57,706 nucleotides of DNA from Pollutimonas bauzanensis_A (GCF_040393045.1 NZ_JBEBUX010000008.1:1-57706); one strand, 5' to 3'; shown: positions 16,636 to 25,403, numbered from the stretch's first letter. The notes: a model not told the origin generated them from the sequence alone. Program-made: numbers and translations.

Positions 16636-17645
16636 AGTCATTGATTCAATCTCGCCGCCGGTTTATAGGGATTTTCGCTGCAGCGTCTGGCCTTAGTATG
16701 GGACCTGGTTTGTTGTCGCATGCATTGGCGATCTCTTCGGATGCACCCAAACCGGTCAATTGGCGCGGCGTCGCATTGGGTGCCGATGCTGAGTTACGCA
16801 TTTACCATTCTGACTCGGCCATGGCACGAAAACTGATTTCGATGGCGTTGGCCGAAGTGCGTCGGCTGGAAAAGATTTTCAGCCTGTATGAGGAAAGCAG
16901 TGCGCTTTCGGTGCTTAACCGCCAAGGCTATCTGGATCACCCGCCCTCCGACCTGTTGCACCTGCTCGGTGATAGTCAATACTTCAGCCACCTGACTGGC
17001 GGCGCATTCGACCCTACGGTGCAACCATTATGGAATGTATATGCCAGACATTTCTCGGTAACGGGCGCCGATCCTGCAGGTCCGAGCAACGCCGCTGTCG
17101 ACACCGCATTGGCGCTGGTGGACTACCAGGCCATCGAAATCGATACCACGCGAATTGGTTTTTCACGGCCCGGCATGGCGATTACATTGAACGGTATTGC
17201 CCAGGGCTACATCACTGATCGTATTGTTCACCTGCTAAGGAACGCGGGGCTCGACCAGGCCTTGGTCGACATGGGGGAAATACACGGATTGAACAAGGCG
17301 GATTCCGGCGCGCCATGGCGTGTGGGAATTGCCGATCCCCAGCATCCTGATCAAGTTCTTGAAACCATTGAAATACGCAACCAAGCCCTTGCCACATCGG
17401 GCGGCTATGGCACGGTTATCGACGCGGCGGGCCAATTCACGCATATTTTTGACCCAAAAACAGGACAAAGCCAGCCACGTTATCGCAGCGTTTCAGTGAC
17501 CGCGGCCAACGCGACTGCTGCCGATGCCTTGTCTACGGCGTTTTCCAATATGAGCTTGGCTCGAGCAAAACAGATTGTCGTAACGCAGCAAGCCAAGGTC
17601 TGGTTTGTGCTGCCGGATGGTTCAAGCACGATAATCGAAGGCTAA
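16632..17645 (+). CDS. nosX: FAD:protein FMN transferase (ApbE family, NosX)
   Basis: A 337-residue ApbE-family enzyme that covalently attaches FMN to threonine residues of exported flavoproteins, here presumably NosR. The N-terminus has SRRRFIGIFAAASG, a Tat-like signal. The family core is visible: EKIFSLYEESSALSVLNR, GGAFDPTVQPLW, LNGIAQGYITDRI, LVDMGEIHGL, ATSGGY and the metal-binding region HIFDPKTGQ and AADALSTAFS. It overlaps nosL by 4 bases and closes the nos operon. The convergent porin gene ends only 5 bases away. Confidence 0.93.
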   Translation: MKSLIQSRRRFIGIFAAASGLSMGPGLLSHALAISSDAPKPVNWRGVALGADAELRIYHSDSAMARKLISMALAEVRRLEKIFSLYEESSALSVLNRQGYLDHPPSDLLHLLGDSQYFSHLTGGAFDPTVQPLWNVYARHFSVTGADPAGPSNAAVDTALALVDYQAIEIDTTRIGFSRPGMAITLNGIAQGYITDRIVHLLRNAGLDQALVDMGEIHGLNKADSGAPWRVGIADPQHPDQVLETIEIRNQALATSGGYGTVIDAAGQFTHIFDPKTGQSQPRYRSVSVTAANATAADALSTAFSNMSLARAKQIVVTQQAKVWFVLPDGSSTIIEG

Positions 17646-17650
17646 TCCAG

Positions 17651-18745
17651 TCAAAAATTATGACTCATGCCTGCCATATAGCGCGTAGTTGTTCCCTGAC
17701 CTTGAACCACTTGGTCTTCAAGCGAATAGCGTTTCGCGATGCCGGCCATCGCATACAGGCTGGTGCGAGGCGATAATTGATGCACATAGCCCAAGGTCGC
17801 TACTTGTCCATTTTCGGCTTTTTCACCATTTGCCCAGTCCCAATTGGGTTTGACCAAAGACCACTGGGCAACCGCCGTACCGTTAGTGGTGACGGGAATG
17901 GCGACGCCAAGCAAGTAGGCGTCCAGGCGGCCACCCTGGGCGAATTCGGCGGCGCCCAGGCCTAAGCCAAGCCCGCTCGGATCGCCGCCATTAAGTCCAG
18001 CGTAACCATTTTTCTGACGGCTCCAGGCAACCGATACCTTCGCAACCTCGAAATCATACGATACGCCCAATTGCCAGGCCTCAGGATGGGGGGCGTCGGC
18101 AAGCAGCCTGTCGCTTATGAATGTCTTGTCCCAGGTAGCAACTGCTGCAAACGACTCAATTTCATATAGAATCGCCGCGCTATATGAAGGGGATTTTTGC
18201 CCGTTGCGCTGTTCACCTAATACATCAAAGCTATAACTTGCGCCGAAACGCAACCCAGCCCAGGCAGGAGAAAAGTAGTTGACGCTATTGTTTACCGAGT
18301 AGTCGTCAGAAGCCATAAACGTGGCGCCCATGCCCATATCTTTCCACGACGCAATTTCAAGCTCACTGCCGAATTCCTGCCCAACCGTATGTTGTCGACC
18401 AAGGCGTAATTCGCCAAACTGGTTATTGCCTAACCCCAACCATGCCGCGTTGCCGAAAAAGTGATCGCCATCATCGTCCAATGTCCCGGTGGCTCCGTCG
18501 AACACAGATTCCAGTTGGAAGGTGGCGGACCATCCATTGGAAAGCGCTTCCCGACCTATCATGCCGATCAGTGAATCGTCCAGGCCGCCGGAGGTAATGC
18601 CAGTGAGCTTCTGTTTGGTTCCGTTGGGGCCGTTAGCGTGTGTGGAGCTGATGCCCATATCCGCAACGCCATACAACATGAGACTGGATTCGGCGGCACT
18701 CGGAGCGCAATAAAAGGCAAGCAAGGCCAAGGTTACTGCTTTCAT
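17651..18745 (-). CDS. Gram-negative porin (Burkholderiales OmpC/OmpQ-like)
   Basis: A 364-residue outer-membrane general porin with a signal peptide (MKAVTLALLAFYCAPSAAES). The mature start SSLMLYGVADMGISSTHANG, the segment FQLESVFDGATGTLDDDGDHFFGNAAWLGLGNNQFGELRLGRQ and the terminal TTTRYMAGMSHNF with C-terminal Phe are diagnostic of trimeric 16-strand porins. A longer open frame to 18835 adds an implausible Ile-rich extension. AAGGG upstream supports the chosen start. It is on the opposite strand to the nos operon, so its link to denitrification is only positional. Confidence 0.92.
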   Translation of the reverse strand: MKAVTLALLAFYCAPSAAESSLMLYGVADMGISSTHANGPNGTKQKLTGITSGGLDDSLIGMIGREALSNGWSATFQLESVFDGATGTLDDDGDHFFGNAAWLGLGNNQFGELRLGRQHTVGQEFGSELEIASWKDMGMGATFMASDDYSVNNSVNYFSPAWAGLRFGASYSFDVLGEQRNGQKSPSYSAAILYEIESFAAVATWDKTFISDRLLADAPHPEAWQLGVSYDFEVAKVSVAWSRQKNGYAGLNGGDPSGLGLGLGAAEFAQGGRLDAYLLGVAIPVTTNGTAVAQWSLVKPNWDWANGEKAENGQVATLGYVHQLSPRTSLYAMAGIAKRYSLEDQVVQGQGTTTRYMAGMSHNF

Positions 18746-18991
18746 ATCGTTAACGCCCTTAATGTTAATAAGCGACACCACCGAAAAAATAAAAATAATA
18801 ATAATTCTTATATGGATAGATAATAGAATCATCAAGCCAACAGCAAGCTGAACATTGACGTTAGGATGGAATAACGAAATATCTATTTAGTCTTTCGGCC
18901 TATTCAGGCAGATCTTTACAATAGCTAAAACAAATCATTGCGATAGCATTTATTAATAATCGATGTCCAACCCTCACGACGCCAGACAAAA

Positions 18992-20257
18992 ATGAGCACA
19001 TTACACGTAGCACCCAATAAGAAACACGATGTCATCGTCATTGGTGCAGGTACCGGAGGCGCTGCTGTTGCCGCGCGTTTAGCCCGTGCAAGGCCGGATC
19101 TCGATATCGCTATTGTTGACCCCTCGCCTTTTCATTATTACCAGCCGGCCTGGACATTGGTAGGAGGTGGCCAGTACGCCATTGGGCGTACCCGCCGTGC
19201 GACTAGTCAGGTAGTACCCGCCGGCGTTGCTTATCTGGAAGATAGCGTAACGGCCTTCTTGCCAGAAACGAATGCCGTCCTCCTTGGTAGTGGCGAGCAA
19301 TTGAATTACGACTTTCTGGTCGTGGCCGCGGGAATACAGCTGAATTGGAAGGCTATCGAAGGTTTGCCTGAGACCTTGGGGAAAAATGGCGTAAGCAGTA
19401 ATTACCGTTATGATCTAGCACCCTACACGTGGGAGTGCGTTCAGGGAATGCAGGGGGGCGTGGCGATTTTTACGCAGCCGGCCGGGGCCATAAAATGTGC
19501 TGGCGCCCCGCAGAAAGCGCTCTATCTTGCCGCTGATGCCTTGAAGAAACGTAAGGTCAAGGTGGATCTGCGGTTTCATACCGCGGCGCCCGCCTTGTTT
19601 GGCGTTCCATTCTATTCACAGGCATTGGACAAAGTCATCGCTTTGTATGGTGCACAGGCCAACCTTGGCAGCAATTTGGTCTCTGTTGACGGGCCGGCTA
19701 AAACAGCGGTTTTTGAGTCGGTTGTGAACGGAAGCAAAGTGCGTGAAACAGTGAGTTTTGACTTCCTGCATGTTGTGCCGCCACAAAGTGCGCCTGATTT
19801 TATCCAGAACAGCTCTTTGGCTGACGCTACGGGCTGGCTGGATGTCGATAAGCTCACATTGCAGCACGTGCGCTATACCAATATTTTTGGAATCGGCGAT
19901 TGCACTTCGACGCCTAATAGCAAAACAGCCGCGGCAATCAAAAGCCAGGCGCCGGTGGTAGCGGGCAACCTGTTACTGGCCTTGAAGGGACGTGAGGCGG
20001 CGGCCCATTATGACGGCTACGCGGCATGCCCACTGACGACTTCCGCGGGTAAAGTGCTGTTGGCCGAATTCTGCTACGGCGGGACAGTCTCGCCGACGCT
20101 AGGACTGGATCCCAGGGTCCCCCGGCGTTTTTACTGGTGGCTGAAGAAAAGCTTCTTTCCTGCATTTTATTGGCATATTTTGATCAGGGGCAGAAACTGG
20201 GCAAGTCTTCATAAAAAACGGGACTTCCCCGAGCAGTTGCCGGAGATACGAGCGTAA
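18992..20257 (+). CDS. Sulfide:quinone oxidoreductase-like flavoprotein
   Basis: A 421-residue FAD disulfide oxidoreductase-family enzyme. GxGxxG-type motif VIGAGTGGAAVAARLARARP lies at about 15-34, FHYYQPAWTLVGGG near 47-60, and the second FAD motif is FGIGDCTSTPNSKTAAAIKSQAP near 299-321. Cys169 (AIKCAGAPQKA) and Cys361 (AEFCYGG) sit where SQR redox cysteines are expected. There is also Cys148. The C-terminal WWLKKSFFPAFYWHILIRGR is a probable amphipathic membrane anchor. SQR oxidises sulfide to polysulfide and reduces quinone. The length and features suggest the type II (SQOR-like) group. It stands alone, transcribed away from the porin. Confidence 0.85.
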   Translation: MSTLHVAPNKKHDVIVIGAGTGGAAVAARLARARPDLDIAIVDPSPFHYYQPAWTLVGGGQYAIGRTRRATSQVVPAGVAYLEDSVTAFLPETNAVLLGSGEQLNYDFLVVAAGIQLNWKAIEGLPETLGKNGVSSNYRYDLAPYTWECVQGMQGGVAIFTQPAGAIKCAGAPQKALYLAADALKKRKVKVDLRFHTAAPALFGVPFYSQALDKVIALYGAQANLGSNLVSVDGPAKTAVFESVVNGSKVRETVSFDFLHVVPPQSAPDFIQNSSLADATGWLDVDKLTLQHVRYTNIFGIGDCTSTPNSKTAAAIKSQAPVVAGNLLLALKGREAAAHYDGYAACPLTTSAGKVLLAEFCYGGTVSPTLGLDPRVPRRFYWWLKKSFFPAFYWHILIRGRNWASLHKKRDFPEQLPEIRA

Positions 20258-20258
20258 G

Positions 20259-20272
20259 GGGGGCATGCCCCC
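20259..20272. repeat. Palindrome just after the SQR-like gene
   Basis: GGGGGCATGCCCCC is a perfect 14-base palindrome beginning at the first base after the stop codon. It may form part of a tandem hairpin with the terminator that follows 9 bases later. Confidence 0.5.
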
Positions 20273-20281
20273 GGCTCGGAT

Positions 20282-20314
20282 GGCCGCAGTTCAATTCTGA
20301 ACTACGGCCCTTTT
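20282..20314 (+). terminator. Intrinsic terminator of the SQR-like gene
   Basis: GGCCG-C-AGTTCA pairs with TGAACT-A-CGGCC around ATTC, followed by CTTTT on the plus strand. Its right arm contains the stop codon of the convergent cytochrome gene. On the minus strand no T tract follows, so it acts mainly in one direction. Confidence 0.72.
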
Positions 20315-20652
20315 ACTGTAATCTCGATGCTTTGATAGAACGCGGCAAGATTTTCGATGTCTGTATCGGACAGATTCGCCACCATCAACGACATCATCTC
20401 GTTTTTCCGCTCTCCGGATTTGAAGTCTTTCAACGCCTTGACCAGGTAGATTTCATTTTGGCCTGCCAGATTTGGCGCATCGGGCAGCGTCGCTATTCCG
20501 TTTGCACCGTGACAGGTCGCGCATTGCACAGCCTTAGCGCGACCGGCCGCCACATCGGCGGCCTGTACTGAGGCCGTCGGCAACAGGAAGCAAAGCGCTA
20601 CCGCCGCCAGCCCCCTGCCTGCCGGTTTTCCGGACGCCCTACTTCCCCGCAT
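20302..20652 (-). CDS. Small periplasmic cytochrome c
   Basis: A 116-residue class I cytochrome c. A signal peptide (about 1-32, ending SVQAAD) is followed by one haem-binding motif CATCH (Cys44, Cys47, His48). A likely axial Met lies in the MMSLMVANLSD segment before the C-terminal helix LAAFYQSIEI. The start overlaps the end of the upstream propeller dehydrogenase gene by 14 bases, so the two are co-transcribed. This cytochrome is the likely electron acceptor of that dehydrogenase. A longer frame to 20727 has no signal-like start. Confidence 0.85.
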   Translation of the reverse strand: MRGSRASGKPAGRGLAAVALCFLLPTASVQAADVAAGRAKAVQCATCHGANGIATLPDAPNLAGQNEIYLVKALKDFKSGERKNEMMSLMVANLSDTDIENLAAFYQSIEITVKGP

Positions 20653-21901
20653 AAGAGATCCTGTAGATCGCGCCGACATAATCGTCTGACACCAGCAATG
20701 AACCATCGGGCAGCACAGCGACATCAACGGGACGACCGAGGTATTCGTTATTCGGCGTTAACCATCCTTCCGCGAAGACTTCGGTTTTATCAGCGGTGCC
20801 ATCTTCTTTCAGGCTGGTGAACATCACCCTGGCGCCGATTGGCGTGGTGCGGTTCCAGGAACCATGTTGGGCGGAAAAGATGCCGCCTTGGTATTTGTCC
20901 GGAAACATCTTTCCGCTGTAGAACGTCATGCCCAGGTCGGCGGCATGGGCGTCCATGTCGACCTGAGGGAAGACGGCATTGGCGGGCGCTTCATCGTTCT
21001 TGTATTCGGCCGTCCTGATCTTTCCACCGCCGTAGTAGGGAAAGCCAAAGTATTGCCCCATTTCCGTCGCACGATTCAATTCGCCGGGAGGGATATCGTC
21101 CCCCATGCCGTCGACTTGATTGTCGGTAAACCAGAGGGATTTATCTTTTGGATTGAAATCCATCCCAACCGAGTTGCGTACGCCTTCTGCGTAAACCTCG
21201 CGGTTCTTGCCGTCGACATCCATGCGGATAATGCCCATCATGCCTGTCTTAGCGTACAGATCGAGCTTGTCTTTTGGGGGAACGTTAAAGGGATTGCCCA
21301 AGGTAATGTAAAGCTTGTTATCCGGCCCCACGCGGCAAGTTCGTGCGCCGTGATTGAAGCTTTCTTCTTTGACCGGAATGAGTTCCCCTTGCGGAACGAC
21401 GATGCCCGCAGCGACATCGGGGCCCTCGTAAAAGAACTCGGCAGCCGGATATACCATGACACGGTTGTGCTCAACGCTATACAGCATGCCATCGCGCGAA
21501 AAACATACCCCGTTGGGCACTTTCATGGCAACGGATGGAGAAAACTGTTTTACGTCGTCAGCCACGCGGCGCTTGGTCCGGTCGGTAACTGACCAGATCT
21601 TGGTTTTCCGGGTGCCGACAAAGACCACACCCGTCGAAGGCCCCACGGCCATATGGCGGGCATCCGGAACAATGGCGTAGAGCGCTATTTCAAAGCCGGG
21701 CGGAAGTTTGATGTTTTCCAGGTTGTGCTTGATGGCATCCGCTGCCGGGCCCGTTTGCTGTATGGTCGGGACATCAAGCGATGCGCCGGTAGTATTCATG
21801 TTCATCAACTTCTGAACATTATCCTGAGCCGACGCGCCGCCGGCCAGGGTGCTGAACGCAAGACTTACTACAACAGCTGATACACGCATTGAAACGTTCA
21901 T
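20639..21901 (-). CDS. Sorbosone dehydrogenase-like (PQQ-type) beta-propeller enzyme
   Basis: A 420-residue exported protein with a signal peptide ending ASAQDN. It shows family features of the soluble glucose/sorbosone dehydrogenase propeller: LPPGFEIALYAIVPDARHMAVGPS, NGVCFSRDGMLYSVEHNRVMVYP, SFNHGARTCRVGPDNKLYITLGNPFNVPP, GVRNSVGMDFNPKDKSLWFTDNQVDGMGDD, FSAQHGSWNRTTPIGARV and RPVDVAVLPDGSLLVSDDYVGAIYRISY. Members oxidise aldoses or aldehydes with PQQ; the substrate here is not known. GGAGA precedes the ATG. Electrons would go to the overlapping cytochrome c. No PQQ biosynthesis genes are in the window. Confidence 0.82.
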   Translation of the reverse strand: MNVSMRVSAVVVSLAFSTLAGGASAQDNVQKLMNMNTTGASLDVPTIQQTGPAADAIKHNLENIKLPPGFEIALYAIVPDARHMAVGPSTGVVFVGTRKTKIWSVTDRTKRRVADDVKQFSPSVAMKVPNGVCFSRDGMLYSVEHNRVMVYPAAEFFYEGPDVAAGIVVPQGELIPVKEESFNHGARTCRVGPDNKLYITLGNPFNVPPKDKLDLYAKTGMMGIIRMDVDGKNREVYAEGVRNSVGMDFNPKDKSLWFTDNQVDGMGDDIPPGELNRATEMGQYFGFPYYGGGKIRTAEYKNDEAPANAVFPQVDMDAHAADLGMTFYSGKMFPDKYQGGIFSAQHGSWNRTTPIGARVMFTSLKEDGTADKTEVFAEGWLTPNNEYLGRPVDVAVLPDGSLLVSDDYVGAIYRISYAGK

Positions 21902-22069
21902 TTGTTGTCTCCATTTTTTTAGAAGTATCTTGTATGCCTGCACCACTCCCCGCAAGCTTATCGATACTACACCTATTCCCCTTTCTCGCACTAGGCTTTT
22001 TAGCTGAGCACCGTATAATCAACGCCCTGGCGAGATTTACCCGCCATAGAACCCTAGCGATGGAATACC

Positions 22070-22342
22070 ATGAAGAAAACCGATCTGGAAAAGAATAAAG
22101 CACTAAAAATAGTGGAGAAAATGAAAAAAAGCGGTACCCCCAATCGTTTTTCTACCGACTCTGCCACCAGCGTGGTCGACCGCCGTGAACAGCGCAAGCT
22201 GGATCAGGCCCAAGGCCTGGTCTCATTTCCAGTGAAAATCAAGCAAACACAGGTCGATGAAATCCGTGCCCAGGCCACAGCCCAGAACCTCAGCATCAAT
22301 GAAGTTGTGGGTGCGTTGCTGGAAAAAGCATTGAAGGCTTAA
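22070..22342 (+). CDS. Small basic protein, possible ribbon-helix-helix
   Basis: I do not recognise a named family. The 90-residue protein has a very basic first half (MKKTDLEKNKALKIVEKMKK). Its second half has a strand-like stretch (LVSFPVKIKQTQVDEIRAQA) followed by QNLSINEVVGALLEKALKA. This strand-helix-turn-helix pattern with (S/N)INEVVGALLEKAL resembles ribbon-helix-helix DNA-binding proteins or antitoxins. No partner toxin is adjacent. It is probably a real gene because of its ordered amphipathic composition and its separate position between two minus-strand units. Confidence 0.6.
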   Translation: MKKTDLEKNKALKIVEKMKKSGTPNRFSTDSATSVVDRREQRKLDQAQGLVSFPVKIKQTQVDEIRAQATAQNLSINEVVGALLEKALKA

Positions 22343-22357
22343 GTGTTGGTTGCCGGG

Positions 22358-23005
22358 TCAGGCGCCCGCAAATAGCCGCTCGCAACTGCGGCCGGCGACA
22401 TCTTTGAGCCAGGGTTGCTGAGCCCAGTGCCGGCTGGCAAAGGCCAGGATTGCATCTTTATGCACCAGAGACGCCCCAATCATGTCAAGGCCTTCAATAA
22501 ACATGTGGCGGTGTCTGTCCAATAATGTAAACGTCGCGCTGCAACTGTGACTACGCACAGTCATGGTATGCACGTCAATACTGATCATCGACGTAGCCGG
22601 GTCGGCAGCATCAGCCATCACGCGCTGCACTTGCTGTTCGGTCAATCCGATCAATAGCAATCGGTTATTCATGGCATTCGAATAGAATATCTCGCCGAAA
22701 CTGGGCGCAATCACGGCTTGGATTCCGTATTGCTGAAGTCCCCAGACCGCGTGCTCCCGGCTTGATCCGCAACCGAAGTTAGGACCGGCAATAAGCACCC
22801 TGGCCTGCGCATATTCAGGCTGGTTCAGCACGAAATCCTCGCGTATCGCACCTGCGCCATCAAAGCGCATATCGTATAGCACGCCTTTGTCCAAACCGCT
22901 TTTATCAATACCGCGTAAAAACTGCTTAGGCATGATTTGATCGGTGTCGAGGTTGGCTAAAGGCAACGGCGCTGCAATCCCTTCTATATGGCCATTGTTA
23001 TTCAT
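22358..23005 (-). CDS. leuD: LeuD-like dehydratase small subunit
   Basis: A 215-residue aconitase swivel-domain protein. Motifs PLPLANLDTDQIMPKQFLRG, VLIAGPNFGCGSSREHAVWGLQQYGIQAVIAPSFGEIFYSNAMNNRLL are the LeuD hallmarks. It forms the (de)hydratase with the upstream LeuC-like protein. GAGGT five bases before the ATG favours this start over a GTG six bases upstream. It overlaps leuC by 8 bases. The neighbourhood (Bug receptor, divergent LysR, no leuB) suggests a catabolic hydratase acting on an imported organic acid rather than, or as well as, leucine synthesis. Confidence 0.88.
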   Translation of the reverse strand: MNNNGHIEGIAAPLPLANLDTDQIMPKQFLRGIDKSGLDKGVLYDMRFDGAGAIREDFVLNQPEYAQARVLIAGPNFGCGSSREHAVWGLQQYGIQAVIAPSFGEIFYSNAMNNRLLLIGLTEQQVQRVMADAADPATSMISIDVHTMTVRSHSCSATFTLLDRHRHMFIEGLDMIGASLVHKDAILAFASRHWAQQPWLKDVAGRSCERLFAGA

Positions 23006-24425
23006 GAGCACCTCTTTTTTGGTTTAGGTATCGAATGTCGGTGATAACGCCGGTAAGGGCTGCGGCTGCCGCCATGGCCGGACTCATTAAGTGAGTGATG
23101 GCTCCTCGCCCTTGTCTTCCCTCGAAATTGCGATTCGTGGTCGAAGCGCAGCGCTGGCCGGGAGACAAGACATCATCGTTCATGGCAAGGCACATTGAGC
23201 ACCCCGGCTGACGCCATTCAAAGCCAGCGTCAATCAGCACGGCGGCAATGCCTTCGGCTTCGGCCTGGTTGCGTACGGCGCCCGAACCCGGCACTACCAT
23301 TGCCCTCACCCCGGCGGCGACATGTTTGTCTTTGACGATTTCCGCCACTGAACGCAAGTCTTCGATGCGGGCGTTGGTGCACGAGCCAATAAATACGTGC
23401 TGTACCGGTACGCCTTGCAAAGAAGCGCCGCTGGATAATCCGGTGTAACGCAAGGCGTGAGCGGTGGACGTATCGGGGCTGCCGTCTGCCAGCACTGCTG
23501 GAAAGGGTACGACACCGTCAATAGGGATGGCCTGATCCGGACTCGTGCCCCAGGTAACGTAGGGTGCGACATCAGTCGCGTCGAACTGATGTTCGCAATC
23601 GAATCGGGCGGACTCATCGCTTTTTAGCGTAGCCCAGTGCGTCTGTGCCTGGTCGGCGATAGCGCCCTGGATATCGGAGGCGCGTTTCAGCACATAATCG
23701 ATAGCCTTGGCATCCGGCGCAATCAGGGCTCCTCTGGCGCCCGCCTCTACCGCCATATTGCACAAGGTAAACCGGGCTTCGATGGATAAGGCGTCGATGG
23801 CGGATCCGCAAAACTCCACCACAAATCCTCGGGCGCCTTGGGCGCCGATGCGGCTGATGATCATCAGGATCAAGTCCTTGGCCGTAGTGCCCAGTGGCAA
23901 GCTGCCATCGACGCGAATTCGCATATCTTGCGCTAACCGATACACCAGAGTCTGGGTTGCCAGTACATGCTCGACTTCGGAAGTCCCGATGCCGAAACCC
24001 AGAGCACCCAGGGCGCCGTAAGTGGTGGTATGGCTGTCGCCGCAAATGACCACCATGCCGGGACGGATCAAGCCATGTTCGGGCGCAACCACATGCTCGA
24101 TACCTTGCAAGGCGTCATTGGTGTCGAACAGCGGAATGCCATGCCGTTCGCAGTTGCTTTTCAGGTTGCTGGCCTGCAAGGCCGAAGCCGGGTCGGCAAT
24201 AATGCGATGCCGGACGGCATGGGTCGGGATAATGTGGCTGACAACGGCCACGTTCTGTGCAGGCATGAGCACGGTTCTCTCTTGCTCGTGCAACCCTGTG
24301 AAAGCCTGCGGACTCGTGTATTCATTCATCAAGTGCAGGTCTGCATAGAGCAGGACATTTTGGCTGTCCAGCTCCAGCACTTTATGGGAGTCCACAAGTT
24401 TTCTATATAACGTACGCGCGATCAT
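22998..24425 (-). CDS. leuC: LeuC-like dehydratase large subunit
   Basis: A 475-residue aconitase-superfamily subunit. Cys349 (IGSCTNARIED), Cys409 and Cys412 (GCSMCLAMN) would bind the 4Fe-4S cluster; GDSHTTTYGALGALGFGIGTSEVEHVLATQT is the conserved substrate-side loop. The C-terminal CASTTNRNFEGRQGRGAITHLMSP is also typical. It is about 10 residues longer than E. coli LeuC. Isopropylmalate isomerase is the closest named activity, but related pairs act on citraconate, dimethylmaleate or similar acids. It starts 6 bases after the Bug gene. Confidence 0.88.
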   Translation of the reverse strand: MIARTLYRKLVDSHKVLELDSQNVLLYADLHLMNEYTSPQAFTGLHEQERTVLMPAQNVAVVSHIIPTHAVRHRIIADPASALQASNLKSNCERHGIPLFDTNDALQGIEHVVAPEHGLIRPGMVVICGDSHTTTYGALGALGFGIGTSEVEHVLATQTLVYRLAQDMRIRVDGSLPLGTTAKDLILMIISRIGAQGARGFVVEFCGSAIDALSIEARFTLCNMAVEAGARGALIAPDAKAIDYVLKRASDIQGAIADQAQTHWATLKSDESARFDCEHQFDATDVAPYVTWGTSPDQAIPIDGVVPFPAVLADGSPDTSTAHALRYTGLSSGASLQGVPVQHVFIGSCTNARIEDLRSVAEIVKDKHVAAGVRAMVVPGSGAVRNQAEAEGIAAVLIDAGFEWRQPGCSMCLAMNDDVLSPGQRCASTTNRNFEGRQGRGAITHLMSPAMAAAAALTGVITDIRYLNQKRGAHE

Positions 24426-24431
24426 GATGGG

Positions 24432-25403
24432 TTAATCGACCTTGATGCCGCTGGCGGCAATCAGTTTGCTCCATTTGGCCATGTCGTTGACCAGCAATGA
24501 TTGCGCTTGTGCAGGCGACGATGGGGCTGGATCATAGGCTTCCTTGACCATGCGTTCTTTCAGCGCCGGCAGGTTCAACGCCTGGTTCAGGGTGGCATTA
24601 AGTTTGTCTATCATGGGTTTGGGGGTACCTGCAGGGGCGATCACCATAAACCAGGTTTCAAAGCTGTAGCCAGGAAGCCCGGCTTCAGCAATCGTCGGAA
24701 CATCTGGCATCAGTGGCGAACGCTTTGGGCCCGTGACACCAAGAATGCGCAGCTTTCCGCCTTGAACCTGCGGCAATGCGGCCGACAGCACTGGGAAGCT
24801 CATGTTGACGTGGCCTCCTATCGTGTCCAGCATGGCCGGACCGCCGCCCCGGTAAGGGATGTGTGTAATATCGGTTTTCGATACGGCTTTAAACAATTCG
24901 GCGGCCATATGAAAGGTGCTCCCGCTACCCGCCGAACCATAAATGAGTCCGCCGGGGTTGGCCTTGGCCGCACTAATCACTTCAGGCACCGACTTGGCCG
25001 GCAAATCGTTATTAACAACCAAGGCATGCTGTGAGGTGGCAACAGTGCCCACCGCAGTAAGGTCTTTCAATGTGTCGTAAGGCATCTTGGCATATAGGGC
25101 CGGGTTGATGGCCAGCGATACCGTTTGTACGCCTATGGTGTAGCCGTCTGCCTTGGACTTGGCCACGACATCCACGCCAATATTGCCGCCCGCGCCGGAG
25201 CGATTCTCAATAATCAGTGGCTGCCCCAGCAGCTTTGCCCATTCGTCTGAAATAAGGCGGGCAGCGATGTCGGCGCTTCCGCCCGGAGCATAGGGAACAA
25301 CCAGCTTGATGGGATGGTCTGGGTAGGCTTGCGCGGTACAGACCAAGGGCAACATAAGGAAAGCGCCACAAAGGGCACGTCGGACATGAGTGAAACGGGT
25401 CAT
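24432..25403 (-). CDS. Bug (TctC)-family periplasmic solute receptor
   Basis: A 323-residue exported receptor: signal peptide ending VCTAQA, then YPDHPIKLVVPYAPGGSADIAARLISDEWAKLLGQPLIIENRSGAGGNIGVDVVAKSKADGYT. These are signature stretches of Bug proteins, the receptors of tripartite tricarboxylate transporters in Betaproteobacteria. They bind carboxylates. No TctA/TctB membrane genes are adjacent, as is usual for orphan Bug genes. GGAG precedes the ATG. It heads the bug-leuC-leuD operon, so its ligand may be the substrate, or a precursor of the substrate, of the dehydratase. Confidence 0.92.
   Translation of the reverse strand: MTRFTHVRRALCGAFLMLPLVCTAQAYPDHPIKLVVPYAPGGSADIAARLISDEWAKLLGQPLIIENRSGAGGNIGVDVVAKSKADGYTIGVQTVSLAINPALYAKMPYDTLKDLTAVGTVATSQHALVVNNDLPAKSVPEVISAAKANPGGLIYGSAGSGSTFHMAAELFKAVSKTDITHIPYRGGGPAMLDTIGGHVNMSFPVLSAALPQVQGGKLRILGVTGPKRSPLMPDVPTIAEAGLPGYSFETWFMVIAPAGTPKPMIDKLNATLNQALNLPALKERMVKEAYDPAPSSPAQAQSLLVNDMAKWSKLIAASGIKVD

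Noticed and set aside
20864..21592. Long open frame opposite the sorbosone-dehydrogenase-like gene
   Set aside because: It is wholly antisense to a well-supported gene, lacks a ribosome-binding site and its product has no recognisable motif; a codon-bias shadow.
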